41,652 nt of DNA from the NCBI RefSeq assembly GCF_015207375.1, contig NZ_JADEWY010000050.1, positions 1-41,652 of the forward strand, given 5' to 3'. Positions 7,601 to 17,489 of this stretch are shown here, one piece after another. Numbering within the stretch: the stretch's first letter is position 1; each line of letters begins with the position of its first letter. The notes below the pieces were generated by a model, which searched no databases, had not been told where the DNA came from, and saw only the letters and a program-made list of their open reading frames with translations. The position numbers and the translations under genes are program-made. The stretch comes from Coleofasciculus sp. LEGE 07092. Its GTDB lineage: Bacteria > Cyanobacteriota > Cyanobacteriia > Cyanobacteriales > Coleofasciculaceae.

Positions 7601-10474
7601 ATGAATTCACTTAATCTTAAGAATTTGTACAAAAGCCGAAAAAATCAGAAATGGTTGAACGGGTTAAAATGGCTCTGCTGTTTCGGACTGGTGTCAACTC
7701 CGCTTTTTTATTCCCTAAAAATTAATGCTCAACTAGTTCCCGATACTACATTAGGAACAGAAAATTCAATTGTCATCCCCCAAGGCGTGCGAGACTTTAT
7801 TGAAGAAGGGGCAAGATACGGCAGTAATCTGTTCCATAGTTTTGCAGAATTTAATGTCAAGGAGGGACAGTCTGTTTATTTCAACAACCCCAATGGTGTT
7901 GATAATATCTTCACTCGTGTCACAGGAGATAACCCCTCCAATATCTTGGGCTCGTTGGGTGTTGATGGAACTGCTAATCTATTTTTACTCAATCCCAACG
8001 GTATTGTCTTTGGCGCTAATGCTCAGTTAGATGTAAGAGGCTCGTTTATTGGTTCAACAGCCGATAGCATCAAGTTTGCAGATGGCAGTGAGTTCAATGC
8101 GACTAATCCCCAAAATCAGCCCCTACTTACCATTAACGTTCCCATTGGCTTGCAGTTTGGCTCAAATCCCGAAAGTATCATCAATCAATCAACAGCATTG
8201 TCTCCCCCCAACCTGCCAACCTTTCCCCCAATTCTTCCCATTTCCACTAACGTAGGTTTAGCCGTACAACCCGGTCAAACCTTAGCCTTAATTGGTGGTG
8301 ATCTTCTCCTCAATGGTGGTAATTTAACAGCGAATACGGGACAAATTCTCCTCGGTAGTGTTGCTAGTCCTGGTTTAGTTCGTTTCTCTCCCACACCTGA
8401 TGGTCTAACTTTAAACTATGACAATATTCCTAAGTTCGGCAACATTGAACTATCAAATGGAGCCATTATTAACACGACCGGACTGGGGGGTGGAAAAGTA
8501 GAGATTAGAGGTGAAAATGTCAGCCTCAACGGTGGGCGAATTTATGCACTAACGTTGGGAAATATTGATGGTAAGGGCATCGACATTAACGCCCAAACCT
8601 TTCGGGCTGAAGGTGGAACGCAAATCTCTACGTTGACATTAGGAAATGGTGCAGGGGGTGCTGTCAACATCCGTGCTACCGATTCAGTAGAACTTAAGGG
8701 GATTGGAGTTGATCGCTATAAAGAGTTTGTTGCTAGGTATACGGCATCTGGATTGATAACCCCTTTTGACCCACAAATTCTTCTGATAACTGGTACGGCT
8801 GGCGCTGGAGTCGCAGGAGACATCACGATTGATACCGGACAGTTATTGATTGACAATGGGAGCGCCTTAGGTACCCCCACATTAGGTGCTGGAAATGGGG
8901 GAGCTATTATCCTGGGTGCCAGGGATTTGGATATAGCCAGTTCAGCAGTCAACAGTGGCACAATTGCGGGGAGTACAGGCACAGGAGGAAGCATTACCAT
9001 TGAGGCGGAACGATTAAGAGTGCGTGATGGAGCAGGTTTAGTCAGCATCACTCGCACTGAAGCAGCATCGGGGAATATCAACATTAAAGCGTCTGAATCA
9101 GTAGAAGTTTTGCGGACTCCCGACGGAAATCCTATTCCAACCTTTATCGGTACAACCGCAGTTGGCATTAATGGGCGAGCTGGGGACATTAATATAGACA
9201 CCAAGCGGTTGATTATCTCTGAGGGAGGCGGAATTAGCTTATCAAGTGGATCAGTTGTTGGCGATCAACCATTGAATACAACTGCAGGACTAGGAGGTAA
9301 TTTAACGCTTAGAGCTACTGAGTCAGTAACGGTAGAGGGTAGTTCTGGAGTTTTGGCAAATGGGAGTCGGACTGCTAGTTTCATCTCTGCTGATGCCTAT
9401 TCTGCTAGTCCCGGAGGGAGTATGCAAATTTTTACACCTGTATTGACTCTCCGGAATGGGGGACTTATTTCTACGGCATCTTTAGGCAGAGGAGATGCAG
9501 GAAGTATTACGATTAACGGAGATCGGGTAGAAGTTATTGGTAATGGGAGTCAAGATCAATTTAACAGTCAAATTCAGATTTCTGTTGGGATTGCATCTGG
9601 CGTAATCAATCCCAATGCTATAGCAAATGGAGGTTCGTTGAATCTGAATGTTGGGCAATTGATTCTTCGCAATGGGGGAACCCTCAATCTGCAAGCGTTG
9701 GGTACGGGACAAGCTGGTAACATCAACGTGGTAGCAGACGCGATCGCTCTTGACAACCAAAGCAGCATTGATGGCAGAACTGCATCCGGTGCAGGCGGAA
9801 ATATTAACCTCCAGGCGCAGAATATTTTGTTGCGTCGTGGTAGCCAGATTAGCACCGATGCCGGGAATACCACTGGCGGCAACATCACAATTAATACTAA
9901 TACTTTAGTGGCAGTACCTAAAGAAAATAGCGACATAACAGCCAATGCTCAACAAGGTTCTGGAGGTCGAATTAGTATCACCGCTTCTGGTATTTTTGGT
10001 ACTCAGTTTCGGGATAGATTGACACCCTTCAATGATATTACCGCTACCTCTGAACTGGGTCTTGAATTTAATGGTACTGTACAAATTGATATTCGAGCCG
10101 TTGACCCCAACCAAGGATTAGTTGAATTACCCTCCACTTTTACCGACTCGTCCAATCAAATTGTCGCAGGTTGTCCCGCTGATAAAGGGAATAGTTTTAC
10201 TGTTACCGGACGCGGTGGTATTCCAGATAATCCCGAGCAATATCTGCGCGGACGTGCTGTTTGGACAGATAGGCGCAATTTATCAGCATCTTATCCAGAA
10301 AACTCACCCACACCCTACACCCCACACCCTACACCCCACACCCAATTAATAGAAGCCCAAGATTGGATTGTTGATGAAAATGGCACAGTTACTCTGACGG
10401 CTGCACCCTCTGGAGAAAAACTACTGAGTTCTGGGATGAGAGTGAACTCTTGTCAATCCAATGAAAATTCCTAG
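7601..10474 (+). CDS. two-partner-secretion adhesin, filamentous haemagglutinin N-terminal domain
   Basis: 957 residues. A long signal peptide (basic start, hydrophobic core WLCCFGLVSTPLFYSL, cleavage after INA near residue 43) is followed by the haemagglutination-activity/TPS domain with NPNGV and ANLFLLNPNGIVFG. That domain is recognised by a TpsB outer-membrane pore, after which the protein is exported and folds as a beta-helix. The rest (about residues 220-850) is Gly/Asn/Thr-rich beta-helix repeat with recurring GGxIxIxA strands. The C-terminus has Cys residues and the translated low-complexity run TPYTPHPTPHTQ (10305-10343). No TpsB partner is in the window. Likely an adhesin or surface protein; binding target unknown. 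Confidence 0.9.
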   Translation: MNSLNLKNLYKSRKNQKWLNGLKWLCCFGLVSTPLFYSLKINAQLVPDTTLGTENSIVIPQGVRDFIEEGARYGSNLFHSFAEFNVKEGQSVYFNNPNGVDNIFTRVTGDNPSNILGSLGVDGTANLFLLNPNGIVFGANAQLDVRGSFIGSTADSIKFADGSEFNATNPQNQPLLTINVPIGLQFGSNPESIINQSTALSPPNLPTFPPILPISTNVGLAVQPGQTLALIGGDLLLNGGNLTANTGQILLGSVASPGLVRFSPTPDGLTLNYDNIPKFGNIELSNGAIINTTGLGGGKVEIRGENVSLNGGRIYALTLGNIDGKGIDINAQTFRAEGGTQISTLTLGNGAGGAVNIRATDSVELKGIGVDRYKEFVARYTASGLITPFDPQILLITGTAGAGVAGDITIDTGQLLIDNGSALGTPTLGAGNGGAIILGARDLDIASSAVNSGTIAGSTGTGGSITIEAERLRVRDGAGLVSITRTEAASGNINIKASESVEVLRTPDGNPIPTFIGTTAVGINGRAGDINIDTKRLIISEGGGISLSSGSVVGDQPLNTTAGLGGNLTLRATESVTVEGSSGVLANGSRTASFISADAYSASPGGSMQIFTPVLTLRNGGLISTASLGRGDAGSITINGDRVEVIGNGSQDQFNSQIQISVGIASGVINPNAIANGGSLNLNVGQLILRNGGTLNLQALGTGQAGNINVVADAIALDNQSSIDGRTASGAGGNINLQAQNILLRRGSQISTDAGNTTGGNITINTNTLVAVPKENSDITANAQQGSGGRISITASGIFGTQFRDRLTPFNDITATSELGLEFNGTVQIDIRAVDPNQGLVELPSTFTDSSNQIVAGCPADKGNSFTVTGRGGIPDNPEQYLRGRAVWTDRRNLSASYPENSPTPYTPHPTPHTQLIEAQDWIVDENGTVTLTAAPSGEKLLSSGMRVNSCQSNENS
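10305..10343. repeat. ACACCCT/ACACCCC repeat inside adhesin gene
   Basis: Tandem CACCCTACACCCCA-like units, translated in frame as TPYTPHPTPHT near the C-terminus of the adhesin. Confidence 0.6.
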
Positions 10475-10558
10475 CTAGCTATAAATCCCAAGTCAAGATT
10501 GGCATTCAATCACCTTATCCGTTGAAGTCGCCGCTTGGCTTTTCCAATGGCACATCTG

Positions 10559-10592
10559 AAACCCCCCCAGCCCCCCTTAACAAGAGGAGAGC
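10559..10592. repeat. C-rich cyanobacterial intergenic repeat
   Basis: CCCCCCCAGCCCCCCTTAAC followed by AAGAGGAG resembles a widespread cyanobacterial repeat that normally ends in a G-run and can fold on itself; here the G arm has decayed. Confidence 0.5.
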
Positions 10593-10826
10593 AAGAGAGA
10601 ATATGTGCCAAATTCAAACCCATTTGGTATAACCTGCAACCGTTCAGCGTTTGTTACCGAACAGAGAGGATTCTCCCAACTCTTGACGGCTGGCTTGTTT
10701 GCCTACCTTTTGTCGCTTACTCACTAAAGATGAGCGATCGCTTCCTACATCTAAGTTAGACTTTGTTGCTTTGTTGTACTATTACCATTTTTACTTAGTA
10801 TAACATCTAGTGGGCAATTGTCGGGA

Positions 10827-10857
10827 AGAGATTACTCCCTTGGTTTGAGTAATTTCT
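10827..10857. promoter_or_regulatory. 11-bp hairpin upstream of hybrid kinase
   Basis: AGAGATTACTC and GAGTAATTTCT pair over 11 bases with one mismatch around a 9-nt loop, 258 bases before the kinase start. Function unknown; no U-run, so probably not a terminator. Confidence 0.35.
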
Positions 10858-11114
10858 GTGAGAAGCGGAGAAATAAGCCATGGAAAAATCCGCAAAAATA
10901 CGGTCTATTTAACGCTCGTCTATTAGGTAAAGTCTATTCATCTGCCTGTCAAACGTTATCTCACTCAATCACTTACCCATTAATTCTTATCTTATAAGTC
11001 GTATCAAGTTTATGTTTCAAATACCCAAAAACTTCTAGTGGCGGTGAACTTATAGATTAATTCGATGCCTATCCTGATTTCAGCACAGTCTCTACAACGT
11101 CAAGGAGTTTAACA

Positions 11115-12710
11115 ATGACAACTTACAATTCTCAAAAATCTCCCCTAATTCTGATTGCTGACGACGACCGATTTACGCGACTCATGCTGCGTCAACTCCT
11201 GGAACGAGAGAAATACCAGGTGGCAGAGGTGGAGGATGGAGAACTATGTCTGGCAGCTTACCAACAGTACAAGCCCGATATGGTGCTGCTTGATGCAATG
11301 ATGCCAGTGATGGACGGCTTTACGTGCTGTAGCCAACTGCAACAACTCAATCGAAAGGATGCACCAGAAAGCGATCGCACTACAGAAAGTATTCCCATCC
11401 TGATGATCACCGGACTCAACGATCAAGCATCTATTGATTGGGCATTTAAAGCCGGTGCTACAGATTTTGTGACTAAACCTATCCATGCACCAGCCTTGTT
11501 GCAACGCATCCACCGCTTACTAGAAGCAAGTTGGGCGCAAAAGGCGTTGCGCCACAGCGAACAACAGTATCGCTCAGTGGTTGAAAACATCAAAGAAGTA
11601 ATCTTCCAAATTGATGGAGATGGTAACTGGACATTTCTCAATCCGTCTTGGACTCGACTGACTGGCTTTACCGTTGACGAGAGTCTAGGAACGAATTTTT
11701 TGAATTACGTTCATCCTGATGATCAAGCACTGCATCGGGAACTATGGCAATCTGTAATAGTCGGTCAAAAAGCTTGTTTTCAGCAGGAATTGAGATACTT
11801 AACCAAAGCTGCAGAATGCCGCTGGATCGAAATTCATGCCCATCCCACTCAGGGGACGACCGATAAAATTATGGGAATTTCTGGTTCTTTTCAAGATATC
11901 ACTGAACGGTTGTATGCGGCAGCTTTAGAAAAAGAGAAAGTAAGACTGGAAACGGAAGTAATCGAACGCACACGCACTGAGGCAATGGTGCGTCACGCCT
12001 TGGAAAAGGAACAAGAATTGGGCGAAGTGAAATCCCAAATTATTACTACGATTTCTCACGAGTTCCGTACTCCACTAACAACCATTCAGTCATCTAGCGA
12101 ACTGCTAAAACGGTACTCAGAGAAGTTTACAGACGAGAAGAAGCTAAGACATTTTCAAAAAATTGAGAATGCAGTAGAACACATGACTCAACTGCTCAAT
12201 GATGTAATTTTAATCGGGCAAGCAGAAGCAGGACAATTGCGGTTCACTCCCACTCAACTAGATTTACAGGGTTTGTGCCGCGAGGTGGTTGAGGAGTTTC
12301 AGTCTAGCTTGGGAAACCAACACACCCTAATTTTTTCAGGGCAAGGCGATGCAATTCAAGGCAATCTAGATGAGAAGTTACTACAGCAACTTTTAAACCA
12401 TTTAATCGGCAATGCAGTCAAATACTCACCTCAAGGAGGCACAGTACGTTTCGACTTAGTTTTTCAAGAAGATAAAGTTATTTTTCAGATTCAGGATGAA
12501 GGGATTGGCATTCCTCCAGAAGATCGACAGCGGTTGTTTGAATCTTTCTATAGAGCTAGCAATGCTGGCACTATCCAAGGGACTGGATTAGGTTTGGCGA
12601 TTGTTAAGCGCTGCGTGGATTTGCAGGGGGGGCAAATTCAGGTAGAGAGTGAAGTGGGAGCTGGAACAACGGTAACAGTAACACTGCCGTTGAATTCGAG
12701 TTATTCTTAG
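11115..12710 (+). CDS. hybrid two-component protein: receiver-PAS-histidine kinase
   Basis: 531 residues. The N-terminal receiver domain (about 10-130) has phospho-acceptor Asp60 in LLDAMMPVMDGF and Lys in VTKPIH. A PAS/PAC domain follows (about 150-270: VVENIKEVIFQIDGDGNWTF, then GSFQDITERL), then a coiled linker, HisKA with His315 in ISHEFRTPL, and HATPase_c with the N (HLIGNAVKYS), G1 (DEGIGIP) and G2 (GTGLGLAIV) boxes. There are no membrane segments, so it is cytoplasmic. A receiver ahead of the kinase suggests input from another kinase. AGGAG sits 8 bases before the ATG. No partner regulator is next to it, and the signal is unknown. Confidence 0.93.
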   Translation: MTTYNSQKSPLILIADDDRFTRLMLRQLLEREKYQVAEVEDGELCLAAYQQYKPDMVLLDAMMPVMDGFTCCSQLQQLNRKDAPESDRTTESIPILMITGLNDQASIDWAFKAGATDFVTKPIHAPALLQRIHRLLEASWAQKALRHSEQQYRSVVENIKEVIFQIDGDGNWTFLNPSWTRLTGFTVDESLGTNFLNYVHPDDQALHRELWQSVIVGQKACFQQELRYLTKAAECRWIEIHAHPTQGTTDKIMGISGSFQDITERLYAAALEKEKVRLETEVIERTRTEAMVRHALEKEQELGEVKSQIITTISHEFRTPLTTIQSSSELLKRYSEKFTDEKKLRHFQKIENAVEHMTQLLNDVILIGQAEAGQLRFTPTQLDLQGLCREVVEEFQSSLGNQHTLIFSGQGDAIQGNLDEKLLQQLLNHLIGNAVKYSPQGGTVRFDLVFQEDKVIFQIQDEGIGIPPEDRQRLFESFYRASNAGTIQGTGLGLAIVKRCVDLQGGQIQVESEVGAGTTVTVTLPLNSSYS

Positions 12711-12774
12711 AGTCAGGTTCTACGTCTAGAGAGTCATTTATTGCAGAAGACCACTAAAATAGAAACTCTTATCC

Positions 12775-12822
12775 AGTCCTCTTAAGAGGACTTTAGCTAT
12801 AAGACAGTGGTTTTAACCACTG
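12775..12822. repeat. dispersed double-hairpin repeat, copy 1
   Basis: Two adjacent hairpins: AGTCCTC-TTAA-GAGGACT, a linker TTAGCTATAAGA, then CAGTGGTT-TT-AACCACTG. A second copy of the same length lies at 40825-40872 with 44 of 48 bases identical and a paired change in the first stem. Confidence 0.8.
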
Positions 12823-13008
12823 ACTGCATAGTGTTGCAACTGGTGCAAGATCTGAGAAAACCTGTTGTTGGATTATCTGTGACTATGCAAGCCCTTGAAG
12901 TCACCGGAACGATCGCTCTAATAAAATTATGAGTAGGATGCTAGGATAGAACAAATGTATTAACCTAGCAGTGTCAGGATTATAGAGGTAGCAGCCATCG
13001 TTACTCCC

Positions 13009-15006
13009 ATGACTCCCTTTCATCTGCAAGCCCCCTTTGAAGCCACTGGCGATCAACCTCACGCGATCGCACAACTCACCACCTCACTTCAAGGGGGTAA
13101 CCGTTTCCAAACCCTACTGGGTGCCACAGGTACGGGTAAAACCTATACCGTTGCTAGAGTTATTGAGCAAATTGGCAAACCTGCCCTAGTTCTCGCTCAC
13201 AATAAAACCTTAGCGGCTCAACTGTGTAATGAGTTGCGAGACTTCTTCTCTGATAACGCCGTTGAGTACTTTATTTCCTACTACGACTACTACCAACCCG
13301 AAGCCTATATTCCCGTCACCGATACTTATATTGAGAAAACGGCGGCGATTAATGATGAAATTGATATGCTGCGACACTCTGCCACGCGATCGCTCTTTGA
13401 ACGGCGAGATGTGATTGTCGTCGCGTCAATTAGCTGTATCTACGGTTTGGGCATTCCCTCAGAATACCTGAAAGCCTCGATTCCCTTGCGAGTTGGGAAG
13501 GAAATGGATCAGCGCCAACTGTTACGAAACTTGGCATCAGTGCAGTATTCCCGTAACGATTTGGAGATGGGGCGGGGCAAATTCCGGGTGAAGGGGGATG
13601 TGCTGGAAATTGGTCCTGCTTATGAAGACCGAATTATTCGGGTAGAATTCTTTGGGGATGAAATTGACGCAATTCGCTATGTCGATCCGGTTACAGGTGG
13701 CATTATCCAGAGTACGGATGCGTTGAATATTTACCCAGCCCGTCACTTTGTTACCCCCGATGAGCGATTGGAAGAAGCTTGTGAAGCGATAGAAGCGGAA
13801 CTTCGAGAGAGTTTGGAACAGTTGGTGCAAGCTGGGAAATTGCTAGAAGCGCAGCGCCTCGAACAGCGTACCCGGTATGATTTGGAACTGTTGCGGGAAG
13901 TGGGGTACTGCAATGGCGTGGAGAACTATTCCCGGCATTTGGCAGGGCGCATAGCTGGGGAACCGCCAGAATGTTTGATTGATTATTTTCCTAAAGATTG
14001 GCTGTTAGTGATAGATGAATCTCACGTTACAGTGCCGCAAATTCGGGGGATGTATAATGGCGACCAATCCAGGAAACGGGTGTTAATTGAGCATGGTTTT
14101 CGTCTACCGAGTGCTGCTGACAACCGTCCTCTGAAGGCAGAAGAGTTTTGGACGAAGGTGAATCAATGTATTTTTGTTTCTGCTACTCCAGGAGATTGGG
14201 AACTGCAACAATCAGAGGATCAGATCATTGAACAGGTAATTCGTCCGACGGGAGTAGTTGATCCTGAAATCTTTGTGCGTCCTACAGAAGGTCAAATTGA
14301 TGATTTACTGGGTGAGATTAAAGACAGAGTTGCTAAACAGGAACGGGTTTTGATAACCACCCTTACCAAGCGCATGGCGGAAGATTTGACCGAGTATTTG
14401 CAAGATCGGGGGGTTCGGGTACGCTATTTGCACTCGGAAATTAACTCGATTGAACGAATTGAAATCTTGCAGGCGTTGCGCCAGGGTGAGTTTGATGTAT
14501 TAATTGGGGTCAATCTGTTGCGAGAAGGGTTGGATTTGCCGGAGGTATCGTTAGTCGCTATTTTAGATGCGGATAAGGAAGGGTTTTTGCGAGCAGCGCG
14601 ATCGCTAATTCAAACCATTGGTAGGGCGGCGCGTCATGTGCGGGGGCAGGCGATTCTGTATGCGGATAATCTCACCGATAGCATGATTAAAGCGATTGAT
14701 GAGACAGAACGGCGGCGGGGGATTCAGTTGGCATACAACCGGATGCATGGGATTACACCTCAATCGATTATCAAGAAATCTGGTAATGCGATTTTGGCGT
14801 TTTTAGATGTGTCGCGGCGGTTGAATGCTCAACAGTTGGAAACCGTTTACGAACAGGTGGATGATTTGCCGTTAGAACAGATTCCGGAGTTAATTAGTCA
14901 ACTGGAAACCCAGATGAAGGAGGCGGCGAAGAATCTGGAGTTTGAGGAAGCGGCGAAATTGCGCGATCGCATTAAGCATCTGCGGGATAAGTTGTTGGGG
15001 CATTAA
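13009..15006 (+). CDS. uvrB: UvrB, excinuclease ABC subunit B
   Basis: 665 residues, the usual length for UvrB. It carries Walker A GATGTGKT (about 38-45), the damage-probing hairpin region [12 protein letters not shown], the helicase motif [12 protein letters not shown], motif QTIGRAARH, and a C-terminal UVR motif ([20 protein letters not shown]) that contacts UvrC. UvrB verifies DNA lesions found by UvrA and loads UvrC in nucleotide excision repair. It stands alone, as is common in cyanobacteria. No LexA-type site was seen upstream; a double-hairpin repeat lies about 190 bases before the start. Confidence 0.98.
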   Translation: MTPFHLQAPFEATGDQPHAIAQLTTSLQGGNRFQTLLGATGTGKTYTVARVIEQIGKPALVLAHNKTLAAQLCNELRDFFSDNAVEYFISYYDYYQPEAYIPVTDTYIEKTAAINDEIDMLRHSATRSLFERRDVIVVASISCIYGLGIPSEYLKASIPLRVGKEMDQRQLLRNLASVQYSRNDLEMGRGKFRVKGDVLEIGPAYEDRIIRVEFFGDEIDAIRYVDPVTGGIIQSTDALNIYPARHFVTPDERLEEACEAIEAELRESLEQLVQAGKLLEAQRLEQRTRYDLELLREVGYCNGVENYSRHLAGRIAGEPPECLIDYFPKDWLLVIDESHVTVPQIRGMYNGDQSRKRVLIEHGFRLPSAADNRPLKAEEFWTKVNQCIFVSATPGDWELQQSEDQIIEQVIRPTGVVDPEIFVRPTEGQIDDLLGEIKDRVAKQERVLITTLTKRMAEDLTEYLQDRGVRVRYLHSEINSIERIEILQALRQGEFDVLIGVNLLREGLDLPEVSLVAILDADKEGFLRAARSLIQTIGRAARHVRGQAILYADNLTDSMIKAIDETERRRGIQLAYNRMHGITPQSIIKKSGNAILAFLDVSRRLNAQQLETVYEQVDDLPLEQIPELISQLETQMKEAAKNLEFEEAAKLRDRIKHLRDKLLGH

Positions 15007-15020
15007 GCCCGAAAATCAGC

Positions 15021-15038
15021 CCGGAGTTCAAACTCCGG
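15021..15038 (+). terminator. hairpin after uvrB
   Basis: CCGGAGTT-CA-AACTCCGG, an 8-bp perfect GC-rich stem 15 bases after the uvrB stop. There is no U-run, so it is either a weak terminator or an mRNA-end stabiliser. Confidence 0.45.
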
Positions 15039-15098
15039 CGTCATAGATTAAGTCCACTTAAGTTGAGTGAAATTCTTTTAAAGCCAACATTTATTTCC

Positions 15099-15202
15099 AT
15101 ATAGCAGTCCTAAATGGTTGTGGCAATTTTCCGAAAGGAGATCCTTGCTATACCTGGGTTTCAAGTCACGCAGTTGTCACAAATTATTTAGGGTTGCTAT
15201 AT
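15099..15202. mobile_element. MITE-like element of about 104 bp
   Basis: The ends ATATAGCAGTCCTAAAT (15099-15115) and ATTTAGGGTTGCTATAT (15186-15202) are inverted repeats matching at 15 of 17 bases. The match continues loosely inwards (TTGTGGCAA against TTGTGACAA). There is no coding capacity. Similar TTTATT sequence lies on both outer sides but no clean target duplication. Confidence 0.55.
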
Positions 15203-15248
15203 TTATTACCGAAGTAAAAAAATGCAACTGCTTATAGGAAAAATTATT

Positions 15249-15653
15249 ATGACTAAACGTTACTTTTCTTACACAATCCTTATTGCCAATATCATTTCTA
15301 TGGGTCTGTGCATCGCAGGCTACTTACTCAACATCGGCTGGTACAGATTTTTGTTTGGCATTATTCTTATTCCGATTCTGCTTATTCACTTCATCTTCCA
15401 TTGGAGTCTAGTTATAAAGCACACGCGGATCAGCAAGCAGACAGAGCTATATTCATGCCTCAGTAACATAGCCATAGCACTTACCTTGGTTTTACTCCCA
15501 GATGTGTCTGATGTGCCTCCATATTACGCAGTTTTTGGTCTGTATAAAAATCCCCCAGATTTATTCGGAACTATTGCTTTGGTTAGTTTCGTTGCTTCCT
15601 TTATCCTGACTTTTATTGCAAAGCGAACAGACCGCAAAGATACAAAAAAGTAA
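15249..15653 (+). CDS. small membrane protein of unknown function
   Basis: 134 residues from the ATG at 15249, which has AGGAA 8 bases upstream; an ATG at 15222 would add nine residues. There are four likely transmembrane helices (about 6-25, 28-50, 67-82, 103-122), a short basic loop with HTRISKQTE, and a basic C-terminus (KRTDRKDTKK), so the tail is probably cytoplasmic. No family recognised. A MITE-like element ends about 45 bases before the start and may supply or disturb the promoter. Confidence 0.65.
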   Translation: MTKRYFSYTILIANIISMGLCIAGYLLNIGWYRFLFGIILIPILLIHFIFHWSLVIKHTRISKQTELYSCLSNIAIALTLVLLPDVSDVPPYYAVFGLYKNPPDLFGTIALVSFVASFILTFIAKRTDRKDTKK

Positions 15654-15779
15654 GTTGAGTAGAACGAAGTGAAACCTAATATATATTCAGAAGTGAAGAG
15701 TAGGGATCGCGCCCTATGGCTTTGTAGGGTGGGGAGTGTCAAAGTTAAGGTGACAAACTCAGGTATTAGGGTATAGCTA

Positions 15780-16349
15780 ATGAACGCTATCACATTGACC
15801 ATTCCTCGTTTGAGCGCCGATGGTTTTCTCGAACTGTGCAAAGCTAATCAAGACTTGCAGCTAGAACTTACGGCGACAGGAGAAGTCATTATTATGCCCC
15901 CAACTTTTTCCTGGACAGGTAAGCAAAATTCTGGTTTAAATGCTCAGTTGTGGAACTGGAATGACAAAACAGGTTTAGGTACTGTCTTCGACTCCTCTAC
16001 TGGATTTACTCTCCCTAATGGTGCTATCAGGTCGCCTGATGCGAGTTGGGTGAGTAATGAGCGATGGGAGGCGTTGACTGAAATTCAGCAAAAGGAGGAG
16101 TTTTCTCCCCTATCTCCTGACTTTGTGGTGGAATTGCGCTCTAGTAGTGATTCCCTCAAAAAGCTCAGAGAAAAAATGCAGGAGTACATCGATAACGGAG
16201 TTCGCTTAGGTTGGCTGATTGATACGACAAAAAAGCAAGTAGAAATCTATCGTCCAGGGCGGACTGTAGAGGTGGTGGAGTCTCCTACAATGCTATCGGG
16301 TGAGGAGGTGCTGCCAGAGTTTGTGTTGAATTTGAAGAAGGTTTGGTAA
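15780..16349 (+). CDS. Uma2-family (DUF820) PD-(D/E)XK nuclease-like protein
   Basis: 189 residues, typical for the Uma2/DUF820 family that is greatly expanded in cyanobacteria. The restriction-endonuclease-like active site is visible as Glu29 (LQLELTATGEVIIMPP), Asp87 (SPDASWV) and Glu118 with Arg120 (VVELRSSSD), where the usual Lys may be replaced by Arg. LGWLIDTTKKQVEIYRPG is the family's closing strand pair. These genes are thought to be mobile or selfish, but their role is unsettled. No terminal repeats or partner seen here; probably a single-gene unit. Confidence 0.9.
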   Translation: MNAITLTIPRLSADGFLELCKANQDLQLELTATGEVIIMPPTFSWTGKQNSGLNAQLWNWNDKTGLGTVFDSSTGFTLPNGAIRSPDASWVSNERWEALTEIQQKEEFSPLSPDFVVELRSSSDSLKKLREKMQEYIDNGVRLGWLIDTTKKQVEIYRPGRTVEVVESPTMLSGEEVLPEFVLNLKKVW

Positions 16350-16422
16350 GATGCGATCGCTTTAAGCCTTTGCTGAATTGGTAAATATTTAAAATACAGT
16401 AGGGAGAAGGGAGAATTCAAAG

Positions 16423-16458
16423 CCTCTCTACCTTGCAGGAGAGAGGTTTGGAGAGAGG
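16423..16458. repeat. CCTCTCT/AGAGAGG cyanobacterial repeat
   Basis: CCTCTCT (16423-16429) faces two AGAGAGG units (16440-16446 and 16452-16458), and TTTGG separates the latter two. A common intergenic repeat type in cyanobacteria, between the Uma2 gene and argB. Confidence 0.5.
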
Positions 16459-16488
16459 TCTAAATTCTGAGGGAATTAGAGTTGTTGA

Positions 16489-16510
16489 CAAGGGTAAAAT
16501 CCTACCCTTG
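16489..16510 (+). promoter_or_regulatory. hairpin in argB upstream region
   Basis: CAAGGGTA-AAATCC-TACCCTTG, a perfect 8-bp stem 60 bases before the argB ATG. A TTGACA (16485-16490) runs into its left arm. It could be an operator or a leader hairpin. Confidence 0.4.
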
Positions 16511-16570
16511 AGGCTAAAAAATGATTTAAACTGCATGGGATATCTTTATTTATGGTAAATTTACCTGCCC

Positions 16571-17470
16571 ATGCTCGACAAAAACGAATGCGACTTTATC
16601 AGAGAAACTGAAGCCACTCGCGTGCGGGTACTCAGTGAAGCCCTACCCTACATCCAGCAATTTGCAGGTCGGACAGTCGTTGTCAAGTACGGGGGAGCTG
16701 CGATGAAAGACAGCAACCTCAAAGACAAAGTAATCCGGGATATTGTCTTCTTATCTTGCGTCGGTGTGCGTCCTGTCGTTGTTCATGGTGGTGGCCCAGA
16801 AATTAATAGCTGGTTAGATAAGCTGGGAATCGAACCCCAATTTAAAGATGGCTTGCGAGTCACGGATGCTGCCACGATGGATGTGGTGGAAATGGTATTA
16901 GTCGGTCGGGTGAATAAAGAATTAGTCTCCCTAATTAACCGTGCCGGTGGCAAAGCAGTGGGACTGTGCGGCAAAGACGGCAATCTCATCAAAGCCCGTC
17001 CAGAAGGTCGAAAGGGGATTGGCTTTGTTGGAGAAGTCAACAGTGTAGACACCCAGCTCATTGAATCTCTAGTAGACAGTGGTTACATTCCTGTTGTGTC
17101 GAGTGTTGCCGCTGACGAAACCGGTCAAGCCTACAACATCAATGCCGACACCGTTGCCGGTGAAATTGCAGCAGCGTTGGGAGCAGAAAAGTTAATTTTG
17201 CTCACCGATACCCCTGGAATTTTGCAGGATTACAAAGACCCTTCAACCCTGCTTGCTAAACTAGATATTCAACAAGCCCGAAGTTTGATTGAGACGGGTG
17301 TTGTTGCTGGTGGAATGATTCCCAAAGTCACCTGCTGTGTGCGATCGCTCGCCCAAGGGGTACGAGCTGCCCACATCTTGGATGGTCGTATTCCCCACGC
17401 TCTGCTGCTGGAAATCTTGACGGATGAAGGGATCGGCTCAATGATTGTGGCATCAGAATTTACCAGCTAA
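16571..17470 (+). CDS. argB: acetylglutamate kinase
   Basis: 299 residues. ArgB phosphorylates N-acetylglutamate, the second and controlling step of arginine synthesis. Seen: VVKYGGAAM (Lys, phosphate binding), [10 protein letters not shown], the nucleotide region LTDTPGIL, and [10 protein letters not shown]. The N-terminal helix ([20 protein letters not shown]) is the extra helix of arginine-inhibited, hexameric enzymes, which in cyanobacteria are relieved by the PII protein GlnB. So nitrogen status probably acts on the protein. It is monocistronic, with the next gene convergent 19 bases away. Confidence 0.97.
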   Translation: MLDKNECDFIRETEATRVRVLSEALPYIQQFAGRTVVVKYGGAAMKDSNLKDKVIRDIVFLSCVGVRPVVVHGGGPEINSWLDKLGIEPQFKDGLRVTDAATMDVVEMVLVGRVNKELVSLINRAGGKAVGLCGKDGNLIKARPEGRKGIGFVGEVNSVDTQLIESLVDSGYIPVVSSVAADETGQAYNINADTVAGEIAAALGAEKLILLTDTPGILQDYKDPSTLLAKLDIQQARSLIETGVVAGGMIPKVTCCVRSLAQGVRAAHILDGRIPHALLLEILTDEGIGSMIVASEFTS

Positions 17471-17489
17471 TCGAAAGAGGCTGCCCCGC

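Larger units (their letters stand above)
10475..11114. other. 640-base intergenic region
   Basis: No convincing gene: a 74-codon frame at 10535-10759 is partly made of repeat sequence. The region holds a C-rich cyanobacterial repeat (10559-10592), one GCGATCGC octamer near 10735, a hairpin (10827-10857) and an A/T-rich run before the kinase gene. The kinase has a good AGGAG ribosome-binding site at about 11103-11107. Its promoter is probably here but I cannot place it. Confidence 0.5.

Noticed and set aside
8716..9204. 162-codon minus-strand frame inside the adhesin
   Set aside because: Shadow of the repetitive beta-helix coding sequence.
10535..10759. 74-codon frame after the adhesin gene
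   Set aside because: Partly built from a C-rich intergenic repeat, with no ribosome site and no protein-like pattern.
16494..16505. GTA-N6-TAC upstream of argB as an NtcA site
   Set aside because: NtcA sites have eight bases between GTA and TAC; here there are six, within a simple hairpin.
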